DNA of 7,497 nt from GWA2-44-9 sp964429675 (GCA_964429675.1 CAYSDF010000039.1:1-7497), one strand, 5' to 3'. Shown: positions 1 through 6,599, counted from the stretch's first letter. Program-made: numbers and translations. Notes: generated from the sequence alone by a model not told the origin.

Positions 1-72
1 TCCGCGGTAGCTCAATGGTAGAGCGGCTCCCTGTTAAGGAGATGGTTCCAGGTTCGAGTCCTGGCCGCGGAG
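1..72 (+). tRNA. tRNA-Asn (anticodon GUU)
   Basis: This is a complete cloverleaf that begins at the first base of the window. The acceptor stem 1-7 pairs perfectly with 65-71. The D stem 10-13 pairs with 21-24. The anticodon stem 26-30/38-42 has four Watson-Crick pairs and a G-A mismatch at its outer end. The T stem 48-52 pairs with 60-64 around the loop TTCGAGT. The anticodon loop CTGTTAA puts GTT at 33-35, which reads asparagine codons AAC and AAU. The discriminator base G72 is the usual one for tRNA-Asn. The CCA tail is not encoded (the next bases are CATT), so it must be added by CCA-adding enzyme. The promoter lies outside the window. Confidence 0.97.
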
Positions 73-196
73 CATTGGAATGTATTTTATAACCGAGTGG
101 TTATAGGCTAAGTGCCGAATTTTCAAAAGTTCTTGAAATAGTAGAGCCAAGTCGTGATAGGTTACTGCGCCCTATGCGCATGGCTAAAATTATCAC

Positions 197-230
197 ATCA
201 CAAAACCACCCATTCGGGTGGTTTTGTGAT
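197..230. terminator. Strong, likely bidirectional intrinsic terminator
   Basis: A perfect 15-bp stem (197-211 with 216-230) closes on the 4-base loop ATTC. Its core is the classic form AAAA-CCACCC-loop-GGGTGG-TTTT, so it carries a T run on its 3' side when read from either strand. On the plus strand it would end transcription from the tRNA side before the promoter at 282. There is no longer T tract beyond the stem, so termination efficiency is inferred from the shape. Confidence 0.8.
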
Positions 231-281
231 AATTGACCCCACTCTTTTTAGAAGGGGCAGAAGTTATCCCCAATACTTCTC

Positions 282-311
282 TTGGATGGCAAGGGGGAGG
301 GCTGATATAAT
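282..311 (+). promoter_or_regulatory. Extended -10 promoter of the DUF3494 surface-protein gene
   Basis: The -35-like box TTGGAT (282-287) is followed by an 18-base spacer and a perfect TATAAT (306-311). TG at 303-304 makes an extended -10. A second TATAAT follows directly at 312-317 and could give an alternative start. The predicted transcript would start near 318 and have a leader of about 70 bases. The site lies after the terminator at 197-230 and before the gene at 388, which is where a promoter is expected. Confidence 0.6.
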
Positions 312-387
312 TATAATTAGATTAATTGGGCTGGAGGTCGACCGCTAATTAATTCATTAAATAAAAAAATAAATTATTAAATAAAAA

Positions 388-1698
388 ATGAAAAAGTTTA
401 ATACAAATTCAGTAGCAGTGACAGCGATTGTCTCCTTGGCTCTGAGTCTTGTTGGGCCGGTTGCCACACTCGCGGCAGGTCCAACGGCAGTAAATCTTGG
501 AACAGCCGCTAATTTTGCGGTTCTGGCAAAAACAGGCATTTCAACTACCGGGACTACCTCAATTATAGGTGATATCGGAGTTAGCCCGGCAGCAGCGACT
601 TATATAACTGGATTCGGATTAATAATGGATGCTTCGACTATGTTTTCAACCTCAGCCCTGGTAACAGGAAAAGTATATGCAGCCAATTATATGGCTCCTA
701 CTCCTTCTGTAATGACTACTGCGGTTTTTGATATGCAAGCTGCATACACTGATGCCGCGGGAAGGGCAGCTACTTCTACCGATGTGAGTGGCGGAGCTAT
801 CGGCGGCTTGACGCTTGCTCCCGGCACATACAAATGGGGGACAGGCGTGACCGTAACGGGTGATGTCACTCTTTCGGGCAGTGCCAATGATGTCTGGATT
901 TTCCAGATAGCAGGAAATCTTACTGCTAGCGCAGGCGCAAGAGTTATTATGGCTGGTGGAGCACAAGCTGCTAACGTTTTCTGGCAGGTAGCCGGCCAAG
1001 CCACGCTTGGAACGACGTCTGTCTTCAATGGAAATATACTGAGTCAAACCTCAATCGTGTTGAATACCGGCGCACAGCTCAACGGCCGGGCATTGGCTCA
1101 GGCTGCAGTTACGTTGGATTCCAGTACAGTTATCAAGGTGACTTCTACGTCTCCGACGCCGACACCTACTCCCACACCAACACCGACATACTATCCCACT
1201 CCCACACCAACACCCAATCCTTCACCAACCCCAACGTATAATCCTACTCCAATTTCCCTAGGCTTTACGACTTTAGCCGCTTTGGGATTGAGAGAAGGAG
1301 ATACTATTAGCGCTACCGGTTCATTAGACATAGATATCTACATTGTGAATGATTGGGGCTATAAGAGATTATTCCTAAACCCCATTATTTTCAGTTTCTA
1401 TGGCCATTTGGGAGGATATGCTAATGTCAAAACTATCTCAGCATCAACTAGGGATATGCTTGTAACCTCCGGTTATTTCAGAAATTGTGAAACCAATGAT
1501 CCTAAAGTCTATGGAGTTGAAGTAACAGGCGAAGATACCGGCAGACTCCATTGGATTAATGTTTCCGGCTCTGAAGCGGTTCAGGCTGATGCGCAATTCT
1601 TCAGAAAAGTATTCTGTATCAATAATAATGAGTTTAACTGGTATGCCCAGGGTTCTGTCTATACATCCGTAAATCAGGTTCCCTCGTATTCCCGCTAA
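388..1698 (+). CDS. Secreted ice-binding-like (DUF3494) protein with Pro-Thr linker and CPR-type C-terminal domain
   Basis: This 436-residue protein is exported and probably sits at the cell surface. Residues 1-30 are a signal peptide (KK, hydrophobic core, cleavage likely after ATLAA). Residues 35 to about 252 are a DUF3494 domain, a beta-helix family known from ice-binding proteins and bacterial adhesins, opening with VNLGTAANFAVLAKTG and GDIGVSP. Residues 255-288 are a Pro-Thr linker. Residues 289-436 form a second domain with GYKRLFLNP, FYGHLGG, SGYFRNCE, VTGEDTG and FCINNNEFNWY. I recall this domain from secreted Parcubacteria proteins, and its function is unknown to me. Its only cysteines, 367 and 410, could form a disulfide outside the cell. 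No sorting motif or C-terminal membrane anchor is visible. Ice binding itself is unproven; adhesion is as likely. The ATG at 388 is chosen because an in-frame stop lies two codons upstream (382-384). There is no Shine-Dalgarno site. Confidence 0.88.
   Translation: MKKFNTNSVAVTAIVSLALSLVGPVATLAAGPTAVNLGTAANFAVLAKTGISTTGTTSIIGDIGVSPAAATYITGFGLIMDASTMFSTSALVTGKVYAANYMAPTPSVMTTAVFDMQAAYTDAAGRAATSTDVSGGAIGGLTLAPGTYKWGTGVTVTGDVTLSGSANDVWIFQIAGNLTASAGARVIMAGGAQAANVFWQVAGQATLGTTSVFNGNILSQTSIVLNTGAQLNGRALAQAAVTLDSSTVIKVTSTSPTPTPTPTPTPTYYPTPTPTPNPSPTPTYNPTPISLGFTTLAALGLREGDTISATGSLDIDIYIVNDWGYKRLFLNPIIFSFYGHLGGYANVKTISASTRDMLVTSGYFRNCETNDPKVYGVEVTGEDTGRLHWINVSGSEAVQADAQFFRKVFCINNNEFNWYAQGSVYTSVNQVPSYSR
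1168..1214 (+). repeat. Direct repeat in the Pro-Thr linker
   Basis: A 17-base unit (ACTCCCACACCAACACC) occurs exactly at 1168-1184 and 1198-1214, 30 bases apart. It lies within the low-complexity CCNACN codon run that encodes the Pro-Thr linker of the surface protein. The repeat could change linker length by slippage or recombination in multiples of three bases, which keeps frame. Confidence 0.8.
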
Positions 1699-1900
1699 AT
1701 TTTAGGGACGTATAAACTCAAAACACTTTAATTATTGATGAGGATTTAGGATTCTAACGTCCCGGACTCTTTTAGGCGTATAGTTTAGACCCCCTCCACC
1801 TTCTTTATAAAGCACAACTTATTCCAGAGATTTGTCATATATTCTTGGTCTGAGAGGATGGTTATAGTAACGTCATATTCGGGGAGCATTAGAGTCTATA
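1699..1900. other. Intergenic spacer between convergent genes
   Basis: This spacer separates the surface-protein stop codon from the shared terminator. I find no believable gene in it. The only structure I see is a 7-base inverted repeat (GGGACGT 1705-1711 with ACGTCCC 1757-1763) with a 45-base interior, which could close a weak hairpin in the 3' end of the surface-protein mRNA. It may also be chance. Confidence 0.4.
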
Positions 1901-1934
1901 AATAATAAAACGCCCCTAGGGGCGTTTTATTATT
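1901..1934. terminator. Perfect palindromic bidirectional terminator between convergent transcripts
   Basis: A perfect 34-base palindrome centred on CTAG has a GC core (CGCCCC/GGGGCG) flanked by AATAATAAAA and TTTTATTATT. It therefore has the form of a Rho-independent terminator on both strands. It ends the surface-protein transcript from the left and the cyo operon from the right. The TAA stop codon of cyoE (1930-1932 on the minus strand) lies inside the palindrome's outer arm. Confidence 0.9.
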
Positions 1935-2793
1935 TACCAATTTTTATTACAGAATCGACAATCATCGCAACATACATAGCCGTAATGGTTATCAGCGATA
2001 TGATGAACATTTTCCGGGCCCATGGCTTGTCATTGGAAGCTCGAAATCCTGCAAAGCCATACTCCAGCCAGACAAATCCAAGAATCAATACCGCTGCCAC
2101 GTAAGTATAGCCCGCATAGCCAAATGCAGTGAGCGCTGATCCAAAAATTATGAAGGCCATGATATAGATCACTATTTGGATCTTCGCGGCAGGGATTCCT
2201 TTTTTAACCGGCAGAACCGGAATTGATGCCGCAGTATAATCATCAAAGCGATAGATGGCGATTGAGTAAAAGTGGGGCATTTGCCAAAGGCATAGGGTGA
2301 TAAATAGAATAATGGCTCCAAGGTCAAAACTATTTGTTACAACACAGTATCCAGCCAGTGGCGGAACGGAGCCGGCAATGCTACCGACTAGTGTTCCTAG
2401 ACTAGAATGGCGCTTGGCCCAGCTATATAAAACCAGATAAAAGAATATTCCTAGTAATCCGAGAGAGAGTGTCAGAATATTAGTGTATAAAACAAGGATA
2501 ATAATTCCAAAGATAGTGAGGCTGACACCATAGATAACGACATTTTGTCCGGATACCGCCCCCATCGGAAGGGCGCGGGTTTTGGTCCGGTCCATAATCT
2601 TATCAATATCTCGGTCGATATAATTATTCAGAACGCATCCTCCGGCGATAACAAAAGATATGCCGACAAGAGCAGCGAAGAACAGATTGTAACTGAAGTG
2701 TTCTTTTGAGGCCAGAAAAAAACCTCCGGCAACAGCCAAGGCATTAGCGAAGACCATCCGCGGTTTAATAAGTGAGTAGTAGATTTTGAGCAT
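1930..2793 (-). CDS. cyoE: Protoheme IX farnesyltransferase (heme O synthase)
   Basis: The enzyme (287 residues, usual length) joins a farnesyl group to heme B to make heme O, the cofactor of the O2-reducing site of CyoB. It belongs to the UbiA membrane prenyltransferase family. The first Asp-rich motif reads NNYIDRDID (56-64), giving the N-x3-D-x3-D pattern with Asn56, Asp60 and Asp64, followed by MDRTKTRALP (67-76). The second motif is YRFDDYTAASIPVLP (181-195). Family blocks KRHSSLGTLVGSIAGSVPP (127-145) and LWQMPHF (169-175) are present, and the rest is mostly hydrophobic helices. The N-terminal SLIKPR is typical and supports the ATG at 2793. It is last in the operon, 7 bases after cyoD, with no clear Shine-Dalgarno site. 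Its stop lies in the terminator. CtaB is the equivalent name in cytochrome c oxidase operons. Confidence 0.96.
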   Translation of the reverse strand: MLKIYYSLIKPRMVFANALAVAGGFFLASKEHFSYNLFFAALVGISFVIAGGCVLNNYIDRDIDKIMDRTKTRALPMGAVSGQNVVIYGVSLTIFGIIILVLYTNILTLSLGLLGIFFYLVLYSWAKRHSSLGTLVGSIAGSVPPLAGYCVVTNSFDLGAIILFITLCLWQMPHFYSIAIYRFDDYTAASIPVLPVKKGIPAAKIQIVIYIMAFIIFGSALTAFGYAGYTYVAAVLILGFVWLEYGFAGFRASNDKPWARKMFIISLITITAMYVAMIVDSVIKIGK

Positions 2794-2800
2794 GGTAATC

Positions 2801-3169
2801 TTACTTCTTGATGTTCTCCTGGATCATAATCATCCTGTTCATATCAGAAGGCGTCATATTGTAATTCAGGTGACTCATTATCCAGATAGAGCCTATCACC
2901 AGCACAAGAATGACCGAGATGGTGGATATAAAGACAACTAGATTCCAGCGGGGGCCTGACTCTGAGCCAAGATGCAGAAAAAATACTAACTGAATAACAA
3001 ACTGGATCATGGCAAGTCCCATCAAGGCAAAGGTTAAAAATTGATGAGACAAAACCAAATGTCCGGAATCTATGTGTTTAACGACAAGATAATAAGCGCA
3101 CAAGGTCAGTATAATTGATAATACAAATCCAATCTGATAGGACTTAAGTTTTATGTTCTCGTTGTTCAT
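2801..3169 (-). CDS. cyoD: Cytochrome bo3 quinol oxidase subunit IV
   Basis: This is a small membrane subunit (122 residues; the E. coli protein has about 109). It has three predicted membrane helices at about 11-31, 44-66 and 76-99. Family hallmarks are LKSYQIGFVLSIILT near the start, VIQLVFFLHLGSESGPRW (58-75) and GSIWIMSHLNYNM (93-105). In E. coli the subunit is not catalytic and helps assembly and CuB-site stability. The extra C-terminal tail (TPSDMNRMIMIQENIKK) is polar and probably cytoplasmic or loop-like. The start is 2 bases after the cyoC stop, in the run TAATAATG. GGGAG about 10 bases upstream, inside the end of cyoC, is the best Shine-Dalgarno candidate in the operon. Confidence 0.94.
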   Translation of the reverse strand: MNNENIKLKSYQIGFVLSIILTLCAYYLVVKHIDSGHLVLSHQFLTFALMGLAMIQFVIQLVFFLHLGSESGPRWNLVVFISTISVILVLVIGSIWIMSHLNYNMTPSDMNRMIMIQENIKK

Positions 3170-3171
3170 TA

Positions 3172-3747
3172 TTATAAAGCTCCCATTAAATATACGACGG
3201 TAAATATAAATATCCAGATAATATCCAGGAAATGCCAGAATAGACTTAGGCGCTTGAGCTTATTTGCTATACTCGGTGTAAGGCCGCGCTTCCATATCAT
3301 TATCATAGAAATTAATATCCATAAAAGGCCGACGGTAATATGAAGACCGTGCGTGCCTACAAGCGTAAAGAATGAGGATAAAAATGCGCTGCTTTGTGGA
3401 GTATTCCCCGACGATATTAAATTCGAAAATTCTTTAAGCTCTAATCCTAAGAATGATAATCCTAAAATGAAAGTTACGCCAAACCATGCGAGAGTCTGCT
3501 TTTTACTATTTTTCTGAATTGACAACATCGCAACACCACAGGCGAAACTGCTTGTTAACAGTATAAGTGTTTCGGCAAGCGCTGACGGCAAGCCGAATAA
3601 ATCATTGCTAGAAGCTCCGCCGAAAGTATTTCCGTGAAGTACCGTATATGCTGCGAAAAGTACTGCGAACATGATAAGGTCGGTCATCAGATAGACCCAG
3701 AACCCAAATACTGCTTTGTCATTTTTTTCGTATTCGTGATTAGACAT
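3172..3747 (-). CDS. cyoC: Cytochrome bo3 quinol oxidase subunit III
   Basis: This is a heme-copper oxidase subunit III of 191 residues with about five membrane helices, as in E. coli CyoC (about 204). Hallmarks are KAVFGFWVYLMTDLIMF (11-27), ALAETLILLTSSFACG (56-71), GTHGLHITVGLLW (131-143) and the C-terminal WHFLDIIWIFIFTVVYLMG (171-189). The subunit carries no redox centre; it stabilises subunit I. I place the start at the ATG at 3747 (MSNHEYEKND). An upstream in-frame TTG at 3810 would add 21 residues, but they lie wholly inside cyoB and are not expected, because family members begin shortly before the GFW motif. With this start, cyoC overlaps the cyoB stop by 8 bases (ATGTCTAA), which suggests translational coupling. 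Confidence 0.95.
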   Translation of the reverse strand: MSNHEYEKNDKAVFGFWVYLMTDLIMFAVLFAAYTVLHGNTFGGASSNDLFGLPSALAETLILLTSSFACGVAMLSIQKNSKKQTLAWFGVTFILGLSFLGLELKEFSNLISSGNTPQSSAFLSSFFTLVGTHGLHITVGLLWILISMIMIWKRGLTPSIANKLKRLSLFWHFLDIIWIFIFTVVYLMGAL

Positions 3748-5704
3748 TTCTGGCAGCTTCAATTCTTGCCACTTCGGCGGCAGGAATTGTGTATTCAGTA
3801 TCCTCGTCAAGGGAGCGGACTATAACGCAAGCAACGGCACCGATAAGGCCCAGGATAGATAGCCAATTAATATGCCAGACCATGGCAAATCCGAATAGGA
3901 ATAAAAATCCCGAAACATATATACCCATTGCCGTATTCTTTGGCATGACGATATCTTCATATACTGGCGTTGGCTGCTTGGACTGTTTCATGTCCCAAAA
4001 CGGTTCCCGACTGTGCACTTCTGGTATGACGGCAAAATTATAAACCGGGGCAGGAGATGAGGTCGCCCATTCAAGCGTTCTTCCATTCCAGGGATCTCCA
4101 GTCTTGTCCATATTTTGTTTTCTTTGTTTAATACTGATAATTATCTGCAATATCTGAAGTAGGGTGGCGCATACTATAATGATGGCGCCGACTCCGGCAA
4201 CAATAAATAATCCCTGCCAGCCCAGTGAAGCATCATAGTGGTCCAAACGTCGCGTTGCACCCATCAGGCCCAGAATATATAGCGGTATGAAGGATACTAG
4301 AAATCCTATAAGCCAGCACCAGAAAGCATATTTGCCTAGCTTCTCATTGAGTTTGAACCCGGTTACTTTAGGAAACCAATAAGTGATCCCTGCGAATATT
4401 CCAAATAGAGCTCCGCCTATGACCATTGTATGAAAATGTGCGACAAGGAATAAACTGTTATGTAATTGAAAGTCAGCAGGAGGCGAAGCCAGTAAAAGTC
4501 CGGCCATACCGCCGAGTGTAAATGTACTTACGAAACCGATAAACCAATACATCGGTGAAGAAAAAATAATCCGGCCTTTGTACATCGTAGCAAGCCAATT
4601 GAGCATCTGTACGCCGGTGGGTATGGCAATGAACATGGTCATGATGCCAAAGAATGCATTAACATCCGCCCCCGCACCCATAGTAAAGAAGTGGTGAAGC
4701 CATACTAAAAGGGAAAGAAGCATAACACCGATAGCCGCGCCTACCATTGATAAATAACCTGACAAGCGCTTTTGCGTAAATGTTTGAACTACTTCTGAGT
4801 ATATTCCAAATGCCGGCAGGATTAAAATATATACTTCAGGATGTCCCCAGGACCAGATAAGATTTACATACATCATCGGATTGCCGCCGGAAGTAGAAGT
4901 AAAGAAATGCATGCCGAATGTTCGGTCCAGAAAAAGCAATATAAGCGTTGCTGCAAGAATAGGAAAGACGGAAATAACAAGAATCATACTGCATAGAGAA
5001 GTCCATACAAACATTGGCATCCTCATCAATGTCATGCCGGGTGCACGCATCTTTAAAATAGTCACTAGAAAATTAATTCCTCCCAGCAGAGTCCCGATGC
5101 CTGATATCTGCAAACTCCATATCCAATAATCCACTCCGGTTCCGGGACTGAATTGGAGTTCCGAAAGCGGTGCCACCGCAAGCCACCCTGTAGCGGCGAA
5201 TTGTCCGCCGATGACAAAAAATAAGTTAATAAGTATCGCTCCGGCGACATAAAGCCAGAAGCTTAGAGTGTTCAGGAACGGGTAAGCGACATCGCGGGCC
5301 CCGATTTGGAGAGGGATTATAAGATTCATCAGACCGAATAGGAATCCCATTGTGACAAAGAAAACCATAATGTTCCCGTGAGCTGTAAATATCTGCTGGA
5401 AATGGTCAGCCGTCAGATATCCGCTTGAAGCTCCGACGGAAAGTATCTGCTGAAGCCAAATCATTACGGCATCCAAGGCGCCGCGAAAGAACATTAGCGC
5501 TGAAACGACAATATACATGACGCCGATTCTCTTAGGATCGGTTGAAGTAAGCCATTCTTTCCAAAGCCATCCCCAGAGCTTGTAGTATGTTAGAAAAGCT
5601 ACAACCCCCAAGCCCATCAAAGTCATCGCAACTGTGCCTCCAATAGTAAACCATTCATGGGGAAATGCGTCTAAAGTTAATTTTCCAAATATTATACTAT
5701 TCAT
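3740..5704 (-). CDS. cyoB: Cytochrome bo3 quinol oxidase subunit I (heme-copper catalytic subunit)
   Basis: This catalytic subunit (654 residues, E. coli 663) reduces O2 to water and pumps protons. It aligns by eye with E. coli CyoB along its length. Heme and copper ligands are kept: His109 (TAHG) and His425 for the low-spin heme, His423 for the high-spin heme, and His288, His337 and His338 for CuB. Tyr292 (HPEVY) is the usual cross-linked tyrosine. D-pathway residues Asn127, Asp138, Asn145 and Glu290 are present. Quinol-site residues Arg74, Asp78, His101 and Gln104 match E. coli Arg71, Asp75, His98 and Gln101. The striking change is Gln366 in IPTGVQMLNW, where E. coli has the K-pathway lysine (Lys362, IPTGVKIFNW). 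The C-terminal block GDPWNGRTLEWATSSPAP is typical of the CyoB/QoxB/CtaD type. The gene overlaps cyoA and cyoC by 8 bases each. Confidence 0.98.
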   Translation of the reverse strand: MNSIIFGKLTLDAFPHEWFTIGGTVAMTLMGLGVVAFLTYYKLWGWLWKEWLTSTDPKRIGVMYIVVSALMFFRGALDAVMIWLQQILSVGASSGYLTADHFQQIFTAHGNIMVFFVTMGFLFGLMNLIIPLQIGARDVAYPFLNTLSFWLYVAGAILINLFFVIGGQFAATGWLAVAPLSELQFSPGTGVDYWIWSLQISGIGTLLGGINFLVTILKMRAPGMTLMRMPMFVWTSLCSMILVISVFPILAATLILLFLDRTFGMHFFTSTSGGNPMMYVNLIWSWGHPEVYILILPAFGIYSEVVQTFTQKRLSGYLSMVGAAIGVMLLSLLVWLHHFFTMGAGADVNAFFGIMTMFIAIPTGVQMLNWLATMYKGRIIFSSPMYWFIGFVSTFTLGGMAGLLLASPPADFQLHNSLFLVAHFHTMVIGGALFGIFAGITYWFPKVTGFKLNEKLGKYAFWCWLIGFLVSFIPLYILGLMGATRRLDHYDASLGWQGLFIVAGVGAIIIVCATLLQILQIIISIKQRKQNMDKTGDPWNGRTLEWATSSPAPVYNFAVIPEVHSREPFWDMKQSKQPTPVYEDIVMPKNTAMGIYVSGFLFLFGFAMVWHINWLSILGLIGAVACVIVRSLDEDTEYTIPAAEVARIEAARNV

Positions 5705-6578
5705 GGTCGGATATCTTGGGCGGACCCATATATTTATTTATGATCGTATTATATAAATCTTTTTCCGGCGAAACGAAATAAGCTGGCGGGTTATTTTCAC
5801 TCGGTATAAGTAATTTATTGTATTCTTCCGCGCTTAAAACATTGCCTGATTGTCTCACTCCGGCTACCCATTGGTCAAACTCATTCTGAACGCTCGATTT
5901 AGCGATAAAATTCATACCGGCAAATCCCGGTCCACTTATCTCCGCCGCCGAACCCCTGAATTCACCGGTCTCGTCAGCCATCAGGTTTAGTTGTGTAGAC
6001 ATGCCGGACATTGCATATATCTGGCCGCTAAGCTGTGGGATCCAAAATGAATTCATCGGAGCATCATCTGCTGTTAATTCAAAATGGATGGGTATGTGCT
6101 CGGGAAACTCAATAAAATTAACGGTGGCGATATTCTGATCCGGATATATGAAAAGCCACTTCCAACGTAAGGCAACGACTTGAATAGTGAGGGGCTTAAT
6201 ATTGTAATCCAAGGGCTTAAAGGGATCGAGCTCGTGGGTTTTTTTCCAGGTTAGGGTTCCAAGAAAGATAACTATAATGAACGGGAGAATCCACCAAAGT
6301 AGTTCTTGCTTCAGATTAGTTTTTGAATCTGGATTGTATTCGGCTTTTGTATTTCCCGCCCGGTACTTTAAGGCAAAGGTAAAAAGAAGAACATAGACAG
6401 GAATCACTATGATGAGCATCAACGCTATCGACATGCCGATAAGATTTCTTTCCTGCATGGCAATTGTGCCTTTCGGATTAAATACTGCGATATTATCACT
6501 TTTTAATAAAAATACTGCCGATGATAATATAATAGCTACGACTAAAATTAAAAATATTATTGTGTAGGCCCGTTTCAT
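5697..6578 (-). CDS. cyoA: Cytochrome bo3 quinol oxidase subunit II
   Basis: Subunit II has 293 residues (E. coli 315). Hydrophobic segments lie at about 5-25, 46-71 and 93-110, followed by an outer cupredoxin-like domain (about 130-240) with WKWLFIYPDQNIATVN (139-154), MNSFWIPQL (175-183), QIYAMSGM (186-193) and SGPGFAGM (215-222). The cysteine and histidine ligands of a CuA centre are absent, as in quinol oxidases. Glu92 (KQELLWW) corresponds to E. coli CyoA Glu89 at the mouth of the K pathway. Unlike E. coli CyoA there is no lipobox cysteine; indeed there is no cysteine in the protein. The first segment is therefore a membrane anchor or a normal signal peptide rather than a lipoprotein signal. 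It is first in the operon, and its TAG stop overlaps the cyoB start (ATGAATAG). No Shine-Dalgarno site precedes the ATG at 6578. Confidence 0.96.
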   Translation of the reverse strand: MKRAYTIIFLILVVAIILSSAVFLLKSDNIAVFNPKGTIAMQERNLIGMSIALMLIIVIPVYVLLFTFALKYRAGNTKAEYNPDSKTNLKQELLWWILPFIIVIFLGTLTWKKTHELDPFKPLDYNIKPLTIQVVALRWKWLFIYPDQNIATVNFIEFPEHIPIHFELTADDAPMNSFWIPQLSGQIYAMSGMSTQLNLMADETGEFRGSAAEISGPGFAGMNFIAKSSVQNEFDQWVAGVRQSGNVLSAEEYNKLLIPSENNPPAYFVSPEKDLYNTIINKYMGPPKISDHE

Positions 6579-6599
6579 TGAGATTTAGATTATCTGTTT

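Larger units (their letters stand above)
73..387. other. Gene-free stretch with hairpins, a terminator and a promoter
   Basis: I see no convincing protein gene in these 315 bases. In order they hold: a 7-bp hairpin (88-94/99-105, loop GAGT) just after the tRNA, which may help end or process its transcript; a 5-bp hairpin (166-170/176-180); the strong terminator hairpin at 197-230; an imperfect inverted-repeat cluster around 254-280 (GGGG/CCCC and AGAAGT/ACTTCT) just before the promoter at 282-311; and an AT-rich stretch (341-387) leading to the start codon at 388. A 64-codon frame at 154-348 runs straight through the terminator hairpin and is not believable as a gene. GGAGG at 333-337 has no start codon at a useful distance. 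Confidence 0.6.

Noticed and set aside
1..72. tRNA as an integration site for a mobile element
   Set aside because: No second copy of the tRNA 3' end, integrase or other mobile gene is present in the window.
154..348. A 64-codon plus-strand open frame starting with GTG
   Set aside because: It runs through the terminator hairpin and the promoter, lacks a ribosome binding site and has no recognisable protein features.
652..1047. Minus-strand open frames of 131 and 113 codons inside the surface-protein gene
   Set aside because: They are antisense to a gene with a clear signal peptide and domain; their translations look like shadows of Ala/Thr-rich codons.
1150..1250. CRISPR-like or satellite repeat
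   Set aside because: The repetition is in-frame Pro-Thr linker coding sequence, with no spacers or palindromic repeat units.
3748..3810. TTG start giving a 21-residue longer CyoC
   Set aside because: The extra residues lie wholly in the cyoB coding end, and the ATG at 3747 gives the usual short N terminus and an 8-base overlap like that of cyoA/cyoB.
4881..5250. Small open frames on both strands inside cyoB
   Set aside because: They are out of frame with a full-length, well-conserved catalytic subunit.
5697..6578. Cytochrome c oxidase subunit II with a CuA centre
   Set aside because: CuA needs a Cys-x3-Cys pair, and the protein has no cysteine; together with the quinol-site residues in CyoB this points to a quinol oxidase.
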